64,000 nucleotides of DNA from an uncultured Acidobacteriia bacterium (lineage in GTDB: Bacteria > Acidobacteriota > Terriglobia > Bryobacterales > Bryobacteraceae): positions 62,001 to 126,000 of the forward strand of contig CAIQWJ010000028.1 of NCBI GenBank assembly GCA_903875575.1. The letters are read 5' to 3'. Below, piece by piece: positions 1-9,397 of this stretch. A program made the translations under genes and the position numbers. The notes below the pieces were generated by a model. It searched no databases. It was not told the origin of the DNA and saw nothing but the letters and a program-made list of their open reading frames with translations. The first letter of the stretch is position 1; each line of letters begins with the position of its first letter.

Positions 1-1197
1 GTTATCCTCATTGCCAACTTCGACGAACTGGAGCTTAAACGGCGCAGGATGGCCGTCTTTAGCGCGGCGCGCGCCCCAGGTTGTCTTCACGTCGCCGGTG
101 ACGTATTCGATTTCTTCCAATGCTTCCTGAATGAAGGGGTCCAGGTCGGGACCGGGTTTGAAGCGAACCTGGCGCATCGAGTAGCCCGCGTAGACCGCGA
201 GCACAGGCTCCATACCCAGGTCCTCGCACCATCCGAGATATTCGAGCAGACCCATGCCATCGGAAGTCCAGTAGCCCCAGCCATCGTTCATGTGGCCGGG
301 GCGTTCTTCGATGGGGCCGAGCGTCTTCTTCCAGTCGAACCGGGTCGCCACCTGATTGCCTTCCAGATAGTTGCCACCCGGGAACCGCAGGAACTTCGGC
401 TGCATGTTCGCCATGAGCTGCATGAGGTCCGCACGGTTGCCGTTGGCACGGTTCTTGTAGGTAGGCGGGAACAGAGACACGAAGCCGAACCAAAGAGTGC
501 CTGGCTTGTTGGTGCTGAGGACGAGTTTGTTCTCTGCGGAGGCCTTTGCGGTTGCGCCGGTGGTGAGGGTCAATTCGTATTTCTGCCAGGTTTGCCCGAC
601 TTTCGCAACCTGGCCGGTGGCTGCGACAGTTGCGCCGTCGTTGCTCACGATGGACAGGTTCACCGGGCCGGTGAAGCCGGCAGCGGCCTTCGCGTAGAAC
701 ATCGCCTTGTATTGAGTTGAGGGCTTTACCGGGATGCCCCAGAAGCCGTCATTTGCAATGCCGACCGACCCCGCGCCGGAAGCCTGCGCGACGGTGAGTT
801 TCAGGCTGGCGGGTACCGCACTGTTCAGAGGCGTTGCGGTGTCGAGTTCCATGGAACCGGTGCCGCCACGGTCCTGCACCAGTGCCCAGTGCACCAGATC
901 TTTTGGTTCCTTACCTGGAGTTGGTTGATTGGGGTTCTGTGGATTTCGACGTTCCGGAACGGCCTCTTTGAAATTGCGGTTGCGAACCAGTTCGCCATAG
1001 AGGCCGCCTTCATACGCGTAGTTGATTTCCTCCGTCATGAGGCCGTAGAAGTTGGCGGGGATTCGCGCCGTGAACTGATCGGCGTGAATCTGGAGGTTCA
1101 TGGCCGTTGGCTGACCCTGCATGAGCGGGGGAGCCGAGAGCAGCAGGCAAAGCGATGTTGCGCACCAACGGCGCAGAGAAACTGAAATTGTTTTCAC
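1..1197 (-). CDS. alpha-L-arabinofuranosidase, GH51, 3' end cut by window edge
   Basis: Releases terminal L-arabinose from arabinan or arabinoxylan, probably outside the cytoplasm. The GTG start at 1197 follows a GGAGG at 1203-1207 (5-nt gap) and gives 399 in-frame codons running off the left edge. Seen: a hydrophobic N-terminal signal segment (about residues 5-25), then the GH51 opening 'YGLMTEEINYAYEGGLYGE', a CBM4/9-like beta domain (about 110-190), and the start of the catalytic barrel ('PKFLRFPGGNYLEGN'). The visible part ends in 'FVEVGNEDN', whose GNE glutamate (residue 397) is the acid/base of the family. The nucleophile Glu and C-terminal beta domain lie outside the window. It follows the GH43 gene in the same direction after a 182-bp gap, so co-transcription is possible. 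Family call is confident; substrate is inferred. Confidence 0.9.
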   Translation of the reverse strand, partial: MKTISVSLRRWCATSLCLLLSAPPLMQGQPTAMNLQIHADQFTARIPANFYGLMTEEINYAYEGGLYGELVRNRNFKEAVPERRNPQNPNQPTPGKEPKDLVHWALVQDRGGTGSMELDTATPLNSAVPASLKLTVAQASGAGSVGIANDGFWGIPVKPSTQYKAMFYAKAAAGFTGPVNLSIVSNDGATVAATGQVAKVGQTWQKYELTLTTGATAKASAENKLVLSTNKPGTLWFGFVSLFPPTYKNRANGNRADLMQLMANMQPKFLRFPGGNYLEGNQVATRFDWKKTLGPIEERPGHMNDGWGYWTSDGMGLLEYLGWCEDLGMEPVLAVYAGYSMRQVRFKPGPDLDPFIQEALEEIEYVTGDVKTTWGARRAKDGHPAPFKLQFVEVGNEDN

Positions 1198-1379
1198 GAA
1201 AACCTCCAAATTGATTAGGGCGAACCCCTTTCCCCGACTGAGGCAATTGAGGTAGCGAGTGTCTTTGAGTGACGATAGCATTTCACCCTTCTGGTACCGC
1301 TTCCATATATGCGAATCAAGCATATCACTCTGAGTCTGAGTTGTCAGTGAAAAGGACGCCGTCCGCAGACTGCAAACGC

Positions 1380-3473
1380 TTACTTAGTTCCTGCAATCTT
1401 CCATGCGAAACACGAGCCGTCTTTGCGGTCCGGCGCGGGACCGGCGTGATCCGCCGCTACGAGGCCCGGTTCCTTCGGGGCGACGATGTAGCGATCAGTC
1501 GCGAGCGACAGGAATAATGTGTCGCCGCGCTGGAGATCGATCCACTGGAAAGTCTCGGCGTCGCCCGGCTTACCTGGCTTCACGGTTACTTCGCCGGATT
1601 TGCCTTCGCCGCTAACCGAAATGTATTTCCCATCTTTGGTCCGGAGGGCGATGCGGCCCTTGCCGCGGTCCACAACCGTGAAGGCGCTGGCCTTCGCTGG
1701 CCCGGCTACGGACTGCAGCTTGCCATCCACCACGGCGAGAGAATTCCCGTTGGCGAGATCCGTGAAGGTAATGGATCGCGACACAGGAATGGGCCGGGTC
1801 AAGCCACGCGGACGCGGCTCATCCACCGTGAAGTCATTGAAATCAGCATAACCGCCTGAAGTAGCCCCCGTATTGTAGTGGAACAAAGTAAATCGAACGC
1901 CCTGAAAGGTCCGGAGCTGGAAGACGGTGATGAAGTCGGAGCCCAGCGGTAGAAAGGTTTTGCCATCGGTGCTGTAGCTGAATTTTGAAACCTCCGAATC
2001 GAAGTCGGAATGCACCCGCAGCCAGAGGTGTGAACCAGTAAGGGGCTGGCGTTCTGTCTTGCCTGTGATATGGCTGTACTGCGCGATGGAGAAGCCGCTG
2101 TCATCGCGCGTGAGGCCTATCCAGGCATAAGGAGAATTCAGTAAGGCCAGGCCTGCGATATCGCCGGGTTTGAGGCCGCCTCCGTCCAGTTCGGTGGTCG
2201 CTGTCGACTCCGGGCCGATCGCGCGCTGGGTGAGTGAGTTGCGGGCCCACCAGAAATCGGCGGCGGGAAGCGAGTGGAGCCGGAGGTAGCCGGGGCGTTC
2301 AGACAATGACCATTTCGTGTCGTCTGGCACGTGATTCCACTGCCAGACCTGTTGGAGCTTCGGACCGTTGAAGTTGTCATTCCGCTGGTATGGGGAGGTG
2401 ACAGGACCGGTGTAACCTGTGTTCGGTTTCACCCACGTGGAAGGCGTCCGTTTGAGATTCCCGGGCAAGCCGAAATACGGCCAGCCATCCTTCCACGTGA
2501 CCGGAGACAGGGAAGTCAACCGCCCCACCGAATTGTGGTCCTGCATGGAGAAACCCCACCATTCGCCGGAAGGCGTGTCAACGATTCCGCCCTGATGCAA
2601 GTCGAGGCTCTTGCTTTCGGCCAGATCCGGTGGATTAATTTCATATGGAGGAGTATTCGTTCGATTGGCTTTGGGTCGGTAGCCCTGGCCGATGCCGAGG
2701 CTCTCCGCTTCGCTGATGGTAGTGACTTCCCAGGGGCCCGTGAGTTTGTCGGCTCGGGCGCATTTCATGGGAACGTGTGCGCCGGGGATCGCGCTGACGA
2801 TGTAATACTTGCCGTTCAGTTTATAGATGTGGGAGCCTTCGCCCATCCCCTGGCTGCGATCGATCAGCAGACGGTCGGTGTCAGGGACGAGTCCGGTGAG
2901 CGCCTGGTTGAGTTCGACGATGTGGATGTTGTTGGCCCCATAGACGGCGTAGATCTTTCCATCGTCGTCAAACAGAACAGAGAGATCATGCAGGCCCGGA
3001 TCGATGCGGTTGTGTGTCCACGGGCCGCGTGGATCCGTGGCGCGGTAGACCTGAAGGCCGAAACGATTGACGTTGGCGAAGATGTAAAACGTGCCTTTGT
3101 TGTAGCGAAAGCTCGGTGCCCAGATGCCGCCGCCGTAAATGTTCTTACCATCTTCCAGGCGAAAATCCGGACCGAGATCCAGGCGATCGAAGGCGTAACT
3201 GAGCAGAGTCCAGTTCACGAGGTCTTTGGAGTGCAGGATGGGCAACCCAGGCATGGTGTGCATAGTGGTGCCTGTGAGGTAGTAGTCGGTGCCGACGCGG
3301 ATCATGTCGGGATCGGAAAATTCGTCGTAGAAAAGCGGGTTCGAATAGGTCCCGTTGCCGTTGTCGGCCGCCCATGTTCGACCGGTCGTTTGGGCGACTG
3401 CCGGAAGGGCCAGGGACAGCAACATCAGAATAAACGGGAAGGAGGTACAGCTGAGGCGGTTCATTGATGGCAT
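1380..3473 (-). CDS. secreted GH43 beta-xylosidase/arabinofuranosidase with C-terminal beta-trefoil domain
   Basis: Predicted secreted glycosidase of 697 residues with a signal peptide ending near 'LALPAVAQ' (residue 28). The GH43 five-blade propeller occupies about 40-340. Catalytic candidates are Asp54 in 'FSDPDMIRVG' (base), Asp163 in 'LHDLSVLFDDDG' and Glu212 in 'GMGEGSHIYKLNG' (acid). A concanavalin-like beta-sandwich (about 370-565, starting 'DNFNGPKLQQVWQW') is typical of larger GH43 beta-xylosidases. The last about 130 residues look like a fascin/actin-crosslinking beta-trefoil ('IALRTKDGKYISVSG'), which could bind carbohydrate. ATG codons at 3473 and 3464 are both possible starts; neither has a strong Shine-Dalgarno. 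It is transcribed divergently from the sulfatase across a 92-bp gap. Xylan versus arabinan specificity cannot be decided from sequence. Confidence 0.9.
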   Translation of the reverse strand: MPSMNRLSCTSFPFILMLLSLALPAVAQTTGRTWAADNGNGTYSNPLFYDEFSDPDMIRVGTDYYLTGTTMHTMPGLPILHSKDLVNWTLLSYAFDRLDLGPDFRLEDGKNIYGGGIWAPSFRYNKGTFYIFANVNRFGLQVYRATDPRGPWTHNRIDPGLHDLSVLFDDDGKIYAVYGANNIHIVELNQALTGLVPDTDRLLIDRSQGMGEGSHIYKLNGKYYIVSAIPGAHVPMKCARADKLTGPWEVTTISEAESLGIGQGYRPKANRTNTPPYEINPPDLAESKSLDLHQGGIVDTPSGEWWGFSMQDHNSVGRLTSLSPVTWKDGWPYFGLPGNLKRTPSTWVKPNTGYTGPVTSPYQRNDNFNGPKLQQVWQWNHVPDDTKWSLSERPGYLRLHSLPAADFWWARNSLTQRAIGPESTATTELDGGGLKPGDIAGLALLNSPYAWIGLTRDDSGFSIAQYSHITGKTERQPLTGSHLWLRVHSDFDSEVSKFSYSTDGKTFLPLGSDFITVFQLRTFQGVRFTLFHYNTGATSGGYADFNDFTVDEPRPRGLTRPIPVSRSITFTDLANGNSLAVVDGKLQSVAGPAKASAFTVVDRGKGRIALRTKDGKYISVSGEGKSGEVTVKPGKPGDAETFQWIDLQRGDTLFLSLATDRYIVAPKEPGLVAADHAGPAPDRKDGSCFAWKIAGTK

Positions 3474-3565
3474 GATCGGGATGTCCCGGGGAATCCAATC
3501 ATTCTACGTTATGAAGATGGCGGGGCTTCTGGCGTCATGGAATCACCAGGGGTATTATTCAATTC

Positions 3566-5023
3566 ATGAATTCCACACGACGTGATTTTCTGGTGTCAAC
3601 CGGCACCGCACTCGGTGCCGCAGCCGCAACCGCCGCCTGCAGTACCGTTCGGCGGGATAAACGACCGAACGTTGTCTTCGTCCTCGCCGACGATCAACGC
3701 TGGGACTGCCTGGGCTGCGCCGGGCATCCGTTTCTGAAGACACCGAATCTTGACCGGCTTGCACATGAAGGAGTGCGGTTCGCGAACGCGTTCAGCACTA
3801 CCTCGTTATGCTCGCCGGCGCGGGCCAGTTATCTGAGCGGCCTGTACGCGCACAGGCACGGGGTGATGAACAATTTCACGGATTACCCGGCGGATCTGCC
3901 GAGTTATCCGCGTCAGTTGCAGGCCGCGGGGTATGAGACCGCCTACATTGGCAAGTTCCACATGGGAGAGCAGTTTGACGATCCGCGTCCCGGTTTCGAC
4001 TTCTGGGCGAGCCACAAGGGACAGGGTGCTTACTACGACACGGAGTTCAACATCAATGGCAAGCGCCAGACGATGAACGGGTATTACTCGCACCGGGTAA
4101 CGGAACTGGCGATTGACTGGCTGAAGAAACCAAAGCGCAAGCCATTCATGCTGACGGTGGGACACAAAGCTCCTCACATGCTCTGCACGCCGGAGCCGAA
4201 GTATGAACACACGTTCGACCAGATGCCGCTGCAACGTCCGGCGACCGCGGAAGATACCGGAAACGGAAAACCCGAATGGATCAAAGAAAGGGTGCCGACC
4301 TGGCATGGAATCGAGGGGCCGCTCTATGGCTCAAAGGATTATACCGATTTCGCTCGCCGGTACCTGGGCACAATACAATCTGTGGACGACAGCATGGGCG
4401 AGATCTATGAGACGCTGCGCGCTACCGGAGAACTGGATAATACGGTGCTCTTCTTTGCCGCGGATCACGGTTTCATGCTGGGAGAGCACGGCTGCGTGGA
4501 CAAGCGTGCCATGTATGAAGAAAGCATCCGGGTGCCGCATCTGGTGCGCTATCCGGAGTTGATCCGGGCTTCCGGGGTGCTGCCGCAAATGGTGCTGAAT
4601 ATCGACTTTGCGCCCAGCATTCTGGACATTTGCGGCGCGGCGCCGCTACCGGTGGCACATGGGAAATCGTGGAAACCTCTTCTGAAGAACCCGGGGGCAC
4701 AGGGGCGGAAGTCCTGGCACTATGAATACAACTACGAGAAGGAATTCCCGTACACGCCAAACGTTCGCGGGGTGCGCACGGACGAGTGGAAGTATGTCCG
4801 GTCGCCAAACGGAGACGATCAGCCTGACAAGTATCGGGCCGAACTATATAACCTCAAGGCCGACCCGGGCGAAACGAAGAATCTGGTGGACGCGGAACCG
4901 GAGCGGGTTCGGCAGTTACAGGCCGAACTGACGAAACTGCAACAGCAGACGGGTGCCGTGCCGGAGCATATGCCGGTGAATCCTGAAATGAAGATGGCAC
5001 TGCCGGAACAAACGATCCGGTAG
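3566..5023 (+). CDS. Tat-exported type I sulfatase
   Basis: Sulfate ester hydrolase of 485 residues. The N-terminus 'MNSTRRDFLV' followed by an Ala-rich stretch and 'AAC' looks like a Tat signal, possibly with a lipobox. Metal-binding 'ADDQRWD' (about 41-47) and the sulfatase signature 'LCSPARASYLSG' with Cys82 are present, so it is a Cys-type enzyme needing conversion of Cys82 to formylglycine; no maturase gene is visible here. 'FFAADHGFMLGEHG' is the second metal-binding block, and the C-terminal subdomain ends in 'ELYNLKADPGETKNL', typical of iduronate/choline-sulfatase-like enzymes. It is divergent from GH43, so a role in removing sulfate from polysaccharides is a contextual inference; the real substrate is unknown. 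Confidence 0.93.
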   Translation: MNSTRRDFLVSTGTALGAAAATAACSTVRRDKRPNVVFVLADDQRWDCLGCAGHPFLKTPNLDRLAHEGVRFANAFSTTSLCSPARASYLSGLYAHRHGVMNNFTDYPADLPSYPRQLQAAGYETAYIGKFHMGEQFDDPRPGFDFWASHKGQGAYYDTEFNINGKRQTMNGYYSHRVTELAIDWLKKPKRKPFMLTVGHKAPHMLCTPEPKYEHTFDQMPLQRPATAEDTGNGKPEWIKERVPTWHGIEGPLYGSKDYTDFARRYLGTIQSVDDSMGEIYETLRATGELDNTVLFFAADHGFMLGEHGCVDKRAMYEESIRVPHLVRYPELIRASGVLPQMVLNIDFAPSILDICGAAPLPVAHGKSWKPLLKNPGAQGRKSWHYEYNYEKEFPYTPNVRGVRTDEWKYVRSPNGDDQPDKYRAELYNLKADPGETKNLVDAEPERVRQLQAELTKLQQQTGAVPEHMPVNPEMKMALPEQTIR

Positions 5024-5052
5024 GAACCGGGGGCCTGTAAGGTAACGGGGCG

Positions 5053-5676
5053 CTACGGTTCGAATGGCTCCAGAAGCTGCACCAGCGTTGTTCGTTTGTG
5101 TCTGACCGCCAGACGCAGCAGCCGCTGGAAGACCAGCGCAGTCATGAAGGCATCGCCGGCCGCGGTGTGACGGTCGTGCGGAATGATGTCGAACATCGTG
5201 CACAGGGCGTCCAGTGAAAATTCGCGAATCGCTTCCCTGCCCGCGAAGGCACCGTCCCGTTCCAGATGCAACGTCAGCGCCATCGTATCCAGGCTGAAAT
5301 TCTGCATGCGGAAGCCGAAGTGGCGTTCATAGCCGGCATTGAAGGTCTCCACATCGTGGCCGATGTGGTGGCCGACAATCACGCCATCGCCCAACCAGGC
5401 GAGAAACCGTTCCAGAGCTACGGGTTCATCGAGTCCCTCGCGGCTTTCGTCGCGCGTCACACCATGCACGGTCACGGCGCTCGAGTTGTATTCCACTTTG
5501 AGCAGAGCTTCAAAGGAATCCTCCAGCAGGATCTCGTGATTGACTACCGCAATGGCACCGATACTGACGATGCGGTCTTTGCGTGGATTGAGGCCTGTGG
5601 TCTCCGAATCCAGCACCACGAAGCGGACCTGCCCGATGGGCGTTTCGAGATCGGGATTCAAAGTCCCTCCAGCCAT
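5053..5676 (-). CDS. DEDDh 3'-5' exonuclease, DnaQ/PolC-epsilon-like
   Basis: Stand-alone exonuclease of 207 residues. ExoI 'FVVLDSETTGLNP' (about 19-31) supplies the D and E, ExoII 'GHHIGHDVETFNAGYE' the second Asp, and ExoIII 'HDRHTAAGDAFMTALVF' the His and last Asp, so all DEDDh residues are visible. It has no polymerase domain and is about the length of a DnaQ catalytic domain. Its ATG lies 19 nt inside the upstream CBS-domain gene, so the two are translationally coupled. In other bacteria the same pairing (cNMP/CBS/DUF294 protein plus epsilon-like exonuclease) often sits beside a solute symporter; none is present here. A proofreading or nucleotide/RNA-trimming role is not resolved. Confidence 0.9.
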   Translation of the reverse strand: MAGGTLNPDLETPIGQVRFVVLDSETTGLNPRKDRIVSIGAIAVVNHEILLEDSFEALLKVEYNSSAVTVHGVTRDESREGLDEPVALERFLAWLGDGVIVGHHIGHDVETFNAGYERHFGFRMQNFSLDTMALTLHLERDGAFAGREAIREFSLDALCTMFDIIPHDRHTAAGDAFMTALVFQRLLRLAVRHKRTTLVQLLEPFEP

Positions 5677-7454
5677 TCGCCGGACGCAGTGAATTCCAGC
5701 AACTGGTGGATGGCGTGAAAGCCGCTTCTCAGCACCTGCCTATCCTCACGGCTGAGAATGGAGAGCGGCACTTCGGCGCCGCTCGTGCGCAGGCGCAGCC
5801 CCGCGCGGGCTTCGTGGAACAGCATGACCCGCATGGTTTCGGCCGCTTCGCGGAAGATGGCTTCACGCGCGGGCAGGAGATGGCGAGCCTTGCGGAAACG
5901 CTCGGTGGTTGAGGCCCCCAGAGGGCTACCAGACGCGAGGCTGAACACACGGGCTACGTCGGCCAGCGGTTCCACGGCGCTGCTTTCGAGATGAAACGTG
6001 TCGGTCCTTTCGCCGGATTCTTCCACCACCAGATCGCGAAAAAAAGTCAGCGGCGGAAGAGTGGAAAGACAATCGTTGGCAACCAGGCGAAGGAAAGCGG
6101 GTTCAGCGGCGAGTTCCGCGCGGACGTGGGCTTCCAGTTCATGGAAAATGTCCAGGGAGCCGTGAACGGGGCGCAGGTCAAAAAAGGTACGTGACGAATA
6201 AACCCGGGTACGGATGGGATCGCGAATCCAGCCGGTGAAGCACGCCTTCCACTCATCCAGAGAGGCGGACACGACCGGCTCGGCTGCGAGGAAACCGCAC
6301 TCGGCGAGAGCGATTTCGAGGGAAGTTATTGCCGTACCGATGACTGCGATGTGCGGGGCTTCAGCGGTGAGGAGTTCCCGACGGCCCGCTGCGCCATGGA
6401 AGCACCAGAGCAGGCCGGGGTGATCGTTACCCGTCAGGTGAAGCAGGCGATCCAGAATGCGGCGGTTGACGAGATCTCCCCAGCGCGCAAGCCAGCCGAC
6501 CGCGGCGGGCGATGAGAGGTTGTCCAGAATCCAGGCGCGGGCCCGGACGCCCAGGTTGCGCAGCGAGTCCACATTCGGAGCTGTGGCAATCTCCTGGAGG
6601 ATGGTCACCGGGTGATCGCCGAAGGCAGGGGCCAGACTTGCGGCGGTGACTGTGGATTGCAGGACCGTGTTCGGTGAGCCGTCGCTGGTGAGCGCGGCGG
6701 CCGCGGCGCGGGCCTCCGCCATGGCCAGCACGCAATCGCTCACAAGGGCTTGAGGGGGCACCGTCACCAGTGGCGTGCGTGCGACGCTGAAGGCGGACTG
6801 CTGCGGATTCTGCGCGCCATCTGCGATCCACTGCAACAGATCGGCGGCGGTGAGAAGCCGCGCCAGTCTCCCTTCTGCCATCAGCGCGAGCGCGTGCGAG
6901 CCTGTGCCGCTCATCAGCCGGGCGGCTTCTGTAATGGGTGCTGCGGCCGGGCACAGAACGGGAGCACGGTCGCGCACGAGGTCGGCGGCGTAGATCTCAT
7001 GGGCGCGCGGTCTTTCGCCCTGCCCGGAATAGTCGGGCGTTACGGCGGAGTAAGCGGCCACGTAGTGCGCGGCCTGGGGGTAACGTGCGATGAGCGGCTG
7101 CAGGTCGGCGGCATTCAGAGCGTAAAGCACGACATCACTGGCTGTCCTGGCCGACCAGGGATTGGCGGAGATTCCGTTGAAGCGCTCCATGCCGATACTG
7201 TCGCCCGCCCCGCGAATATCGGCAAGCGTGGCGGGGCTGGTGGTTTCGTCCCAGAGGGAGACAGACCCTTGCTGGATCACCCAGACGAAGGGGCCGTAAG
7301 CAGACGGCTGCCAGCAGATGTATTCATCAGCCTCATGAAAACGCACGCGGCCGTGGGCGGCGAGGCCGACCAGATCGGCCTCGGCCATGAAACGAAAGGG
7401 TGGGTGCTGCTTCAGAAAATCTGCGACCCGGTAGGGAATGGCGGCCGTATCCAT
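5658..7454 (-). CDS. cyclic-nucleotide-binding/CBS/DUF294 nucleotidyltransferase-like protein
   Basis: Multi-domain regulatory protein of 598 residues, cytosolic by lack of a signal peptide. In order: a cNMP-binding jelly-roll (about 10-130, 'DLVGLAAHGRVRFHEADEY'), two CBS motifs (about 155-275), a DUF294/GlnD-type nucleotidyltransferase-like fold (about 320-440) and a DUF294 C-terminal helical domain (about 450-590). The nucleotidyltransferase loop is degenerate: where active relatives have G-S-x-G-R-x-E followed by D-x-D, this protein reads 'FHGAAGRRELLTAEAPHIAV', keeping GR-E but lacking the DxD metal ligands. It may therefore be a sensor rather than an enzyme. It overlaps the downstream exonuclease start by 19 nt, forming a two-gene unit. 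Confidence 0.85.
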   Translation of the reverse strand: MDTAAIPYRVADFLKQHPPFRFMAEADLVGLAAHGRVRFHEADEYICWQPSAYGPFVWVIQQGSVSLWDETTSPATLADIRGAGDSIGMERFNGISANPWSARTASDVVLYALNAADLQPLIARYPQAAHYVAAYSAVTPDYSGQGERPRAHEIYAADLVRDRAPVLCPAAAPITEAARLMSGTGSHALALMAEGRLARLLTAADLLQWIADGAQNPQQSAFSVARTPLVTVPPQALVSDCVLAMAEARAAAAALTSDGSPNTVLQSTVTAASLAPAFGDHPVTILQEIATAPNVDSLRNLGVRARAWILDNLSSPAAVGWLARWGDLVNRRILDRLLHLTGNDHPGLLWCFHGAAGRRELLTAEAPHIAVIGTAITSLEIALAECGFLAAEPVVSASLDEWKACFTGWIRDPIRTRVYSSRTFFDLRPVHGSLDIFHELEAHVRAELAAEPAFLRLVANDCLSTLPPLTFFRDLVVEESGERTDTFHLESSAVEPLADVARVFSLASGSPLGASTTERFRKARHLLPAREAIFREAAETMRVMLFHEARAGLRLRTSGAEVPLSILSREDRQVLRSGFHAIHQLLEFTASGEWLEGL

Positions 7455-7635
7455 GGTGACGGAGGAATCCTCTCAAGGGAAGTCTCATGGGCGACAGGGC
7501 CTGATTGTACGGCGCAAACCGACGGGGTTTGCGGACTTCTGAGTTTAACAGTGAAGCGGCGGCGGGCGGGCGATGTGTGGCGGGCGGGGTGACATTTCCG
7601 CCGAAGGCACTGATAGACTACGTGGCGGAGCGGAG

Positions 7636-9396
7636 ATGAAGACACTCAGGCCGGTGAACGTGGTGATGGTCGGCGGCGGCTGGACGGGCCTCGCAATGGC
7701 GAAAGAAATCACTCACCGAACGTCGCTGAATGTTCTTGTACTGGAGCGTGGTCTCCCGCGCAAGGCGAGCGAGTACATGGAGGGCATGGACGAACTGGAT
7801 TACTCCATCCGGCTGAAGATGATGCAGAACATCGCTGATGAGACGCTGACACATCGGCACTCGATGAAGGACCCGGCTATGCCGGTGCGGCAGTATGGGT
7901 CGTTTCTTCCAGGTTCGGGCGTGGGTGGCGCGGGTGAGCACTGGAATGGCATGTCGTTCCGATTTCTGGAAAGCCAGTTCGTGCTGAAGACTCATCTCAA
8001 AGAGAAATATGGCTCGCGAAAGCTGCCGGAGGATCTTGCGGTGGAGGACTGGGGCGTCCGCTATTCCGACCTTGAACCGTATTACTGGAAGGCCGAGCAG
8101 ATGCTGGGTATCAGCGGCAAGGCGGGCAATCTGCGTGGCGTGAAACAGCCCGGCGGCAATATTTTTGAGGGGCCGCGGAGCCACGAGTATCCGCTGCCGC
8201 CGCTGAAGATGGCCTACGCGCCCAGCCTGTTTCGCGATGCCGCGGAAAAGCTGGGCTACCACCCATTTCCCTACCCTGCCGCCAACGCGAGCGAGGCGTA
8301 TAAGAATCCCGACGGGGTTTCGCGAGCTGGCTGCGCGTATTGCGGTTACTGCGATCGCTTCGGGTGCATGATCGGGGCCAAGGCGCAGCCATCCAACACG
8401 CTGATGCCAATTCTGAGCAGGACAAAAAGTTTCGCGATACGCACAGGATGCTGGATCCGCAAGGTGGTGACGAAGGGCGGGCGAGCGACGGGCGTGCAAT
8501 ATGTGGATGCTAAAGGCGACGAAGTTTTCCAGCCTGCCGATGTGGTGTTTCTGGGTGCGTTCACGCTGAATAACGTAAAGTTGCTGCTGCTTTCGGGGAT
8601 CGGCACGCCGTATGACCCGGCGACCGGAAAGGGCACGCTGGGCCGGAACCTGACACACCAGGTATTCGGAGTAGCCACGCAGGTATATTTCGACAAGCCG
8701 ATGAATCTGTTCATGGGCGCGGGCAGCCTGGGAGTAATGGTTTCGGATTTCGACGGCGACCATGGTTTTGATGGTTCGGAGCCGATTGTGCGTGGTGGCA
8801 CCGTATGGATGACGGCCACGGGGAACCGGCCGATCGCGACATTTGGAATGATGCCCACTGGCGTGGCTAGCAGCAACTGGGGTTCGGGCTGGAAGGCCGC
8901 GGCGCTGGCATGGCGCGACCGTGTAGGCGCCATGGGCTGCGCCGGGGAACACATGGCGTACCGCACGAACTACATGGATCTGGACCCGATCTATAAGGAC
9001 AAGATGGGCGATCCGCTGATCCGGTTTACGCTGGACTGGACGGAGCATGAGCACCAGCAGCGGTTGCACGCGGCGCAGATCCAGGGGAAGATCGCGAAAG
9101 CTATGGGCTTTCCGTATCAGGAGGCCAAACCGACAAAAGCGAAGTACAACGTCACGCAGTACCAGACCACGCATGTGCAGGGCGGCACGATTATGGGTAC
9201 GTCGCCGGACCGGAGCGTGGTGGATACCAATCTGCGGCATTGGGATGTGAAGAATCTCTACGTGATGGGCGCTTCCACGTTTCCCCAAAACGCTTCGGGC
9301 AACCCTACCCTGACGGCACTGGCGACAGTCTACAAGGCGGCGGATACGTTTGTCGCGGCACACGGCGGCTCGCGCGGCCAGAAGGAGAAAGCATAA
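7636..9396 (+). CDS. GMC-family FAD oxidoreductase (gluconate/sugar dehydrogenase alpha-like)
   Basis: FAD-dependent sugar or alcohol dehydrogenase of about 586 residues. The dinucleotide-binding motif 'VVMVGGGWTGLAMAKE' is near the N-terminus, and the C-terminal GMC domain has 'NASGNPTLTALATVYKAAD'. The mid-region 'GCAYCGYCDRFGCMIGAKA' is Cys-rich, as in the large subunits of membrane-bound gluconate and 2-ketogluconate dehydrogenases. I prefer ATG 7636 because the flavin motif then begins about ten residues in; an upstream in-frame start at 7573 would add 21 unconserved residues. No signal peptide is visible, so export would rely on the Tat-tagged partner encoded 1 nt downstream. Family is secure; the sugar oxidised is unknown. 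Confidence 0.9.
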   Translation: MKTLRPVNVVMVGGGWTGLAMAKEITHRTSLNVLVLERGLPRKASEYMEGMDELDYSIRLKMMQNIADETLTHRHSMKDPAMPVRQYGSFLPGSGVGGAGEHWNGMSFRFLESQFVLKTHLKEKYGSRKLPEDLAVEDWGVRYSDLEPYYWKAEQMLGISGKAGNLRGVKQPGGNIFEGPRSHEYPLPPLKMAYAPSLFRDAAEKLGYHPFPYPAANASEAYKNPDGVSRAGCAYCGYCDRFGCMIGAKAQPSNTLMPILSRTKSFAIRTGCWIRKVVTKGGRATGVQYVDAKGDEVFQPADVVFLGAFTLNNVKLLLLSGIGTPYDPATGKGTLGRNLTHQVFGVATQVYFDKPMNLFMGAGSLGVMVSDFDGDHGFDGSEPIVRGGTVWMTATGNRPIATFGMMPTGVASSNWGSGWKAAALAWRDRVGAMGCAGEHMAYRTNYMDLDPIYKDKMGDPLIRFTLDWTEHEHQQRLHAAQIQGKIAKAMGFPYQEAKPTKAKYNVTQYQTTHVQGGTIMGTSPDRSVVDTNLRHWDVKNLYVMGASTFPQNASGNPTLTALATVYKAADTFVAAHGGSRGQKEKA

Positions 9397-9397
9397 G

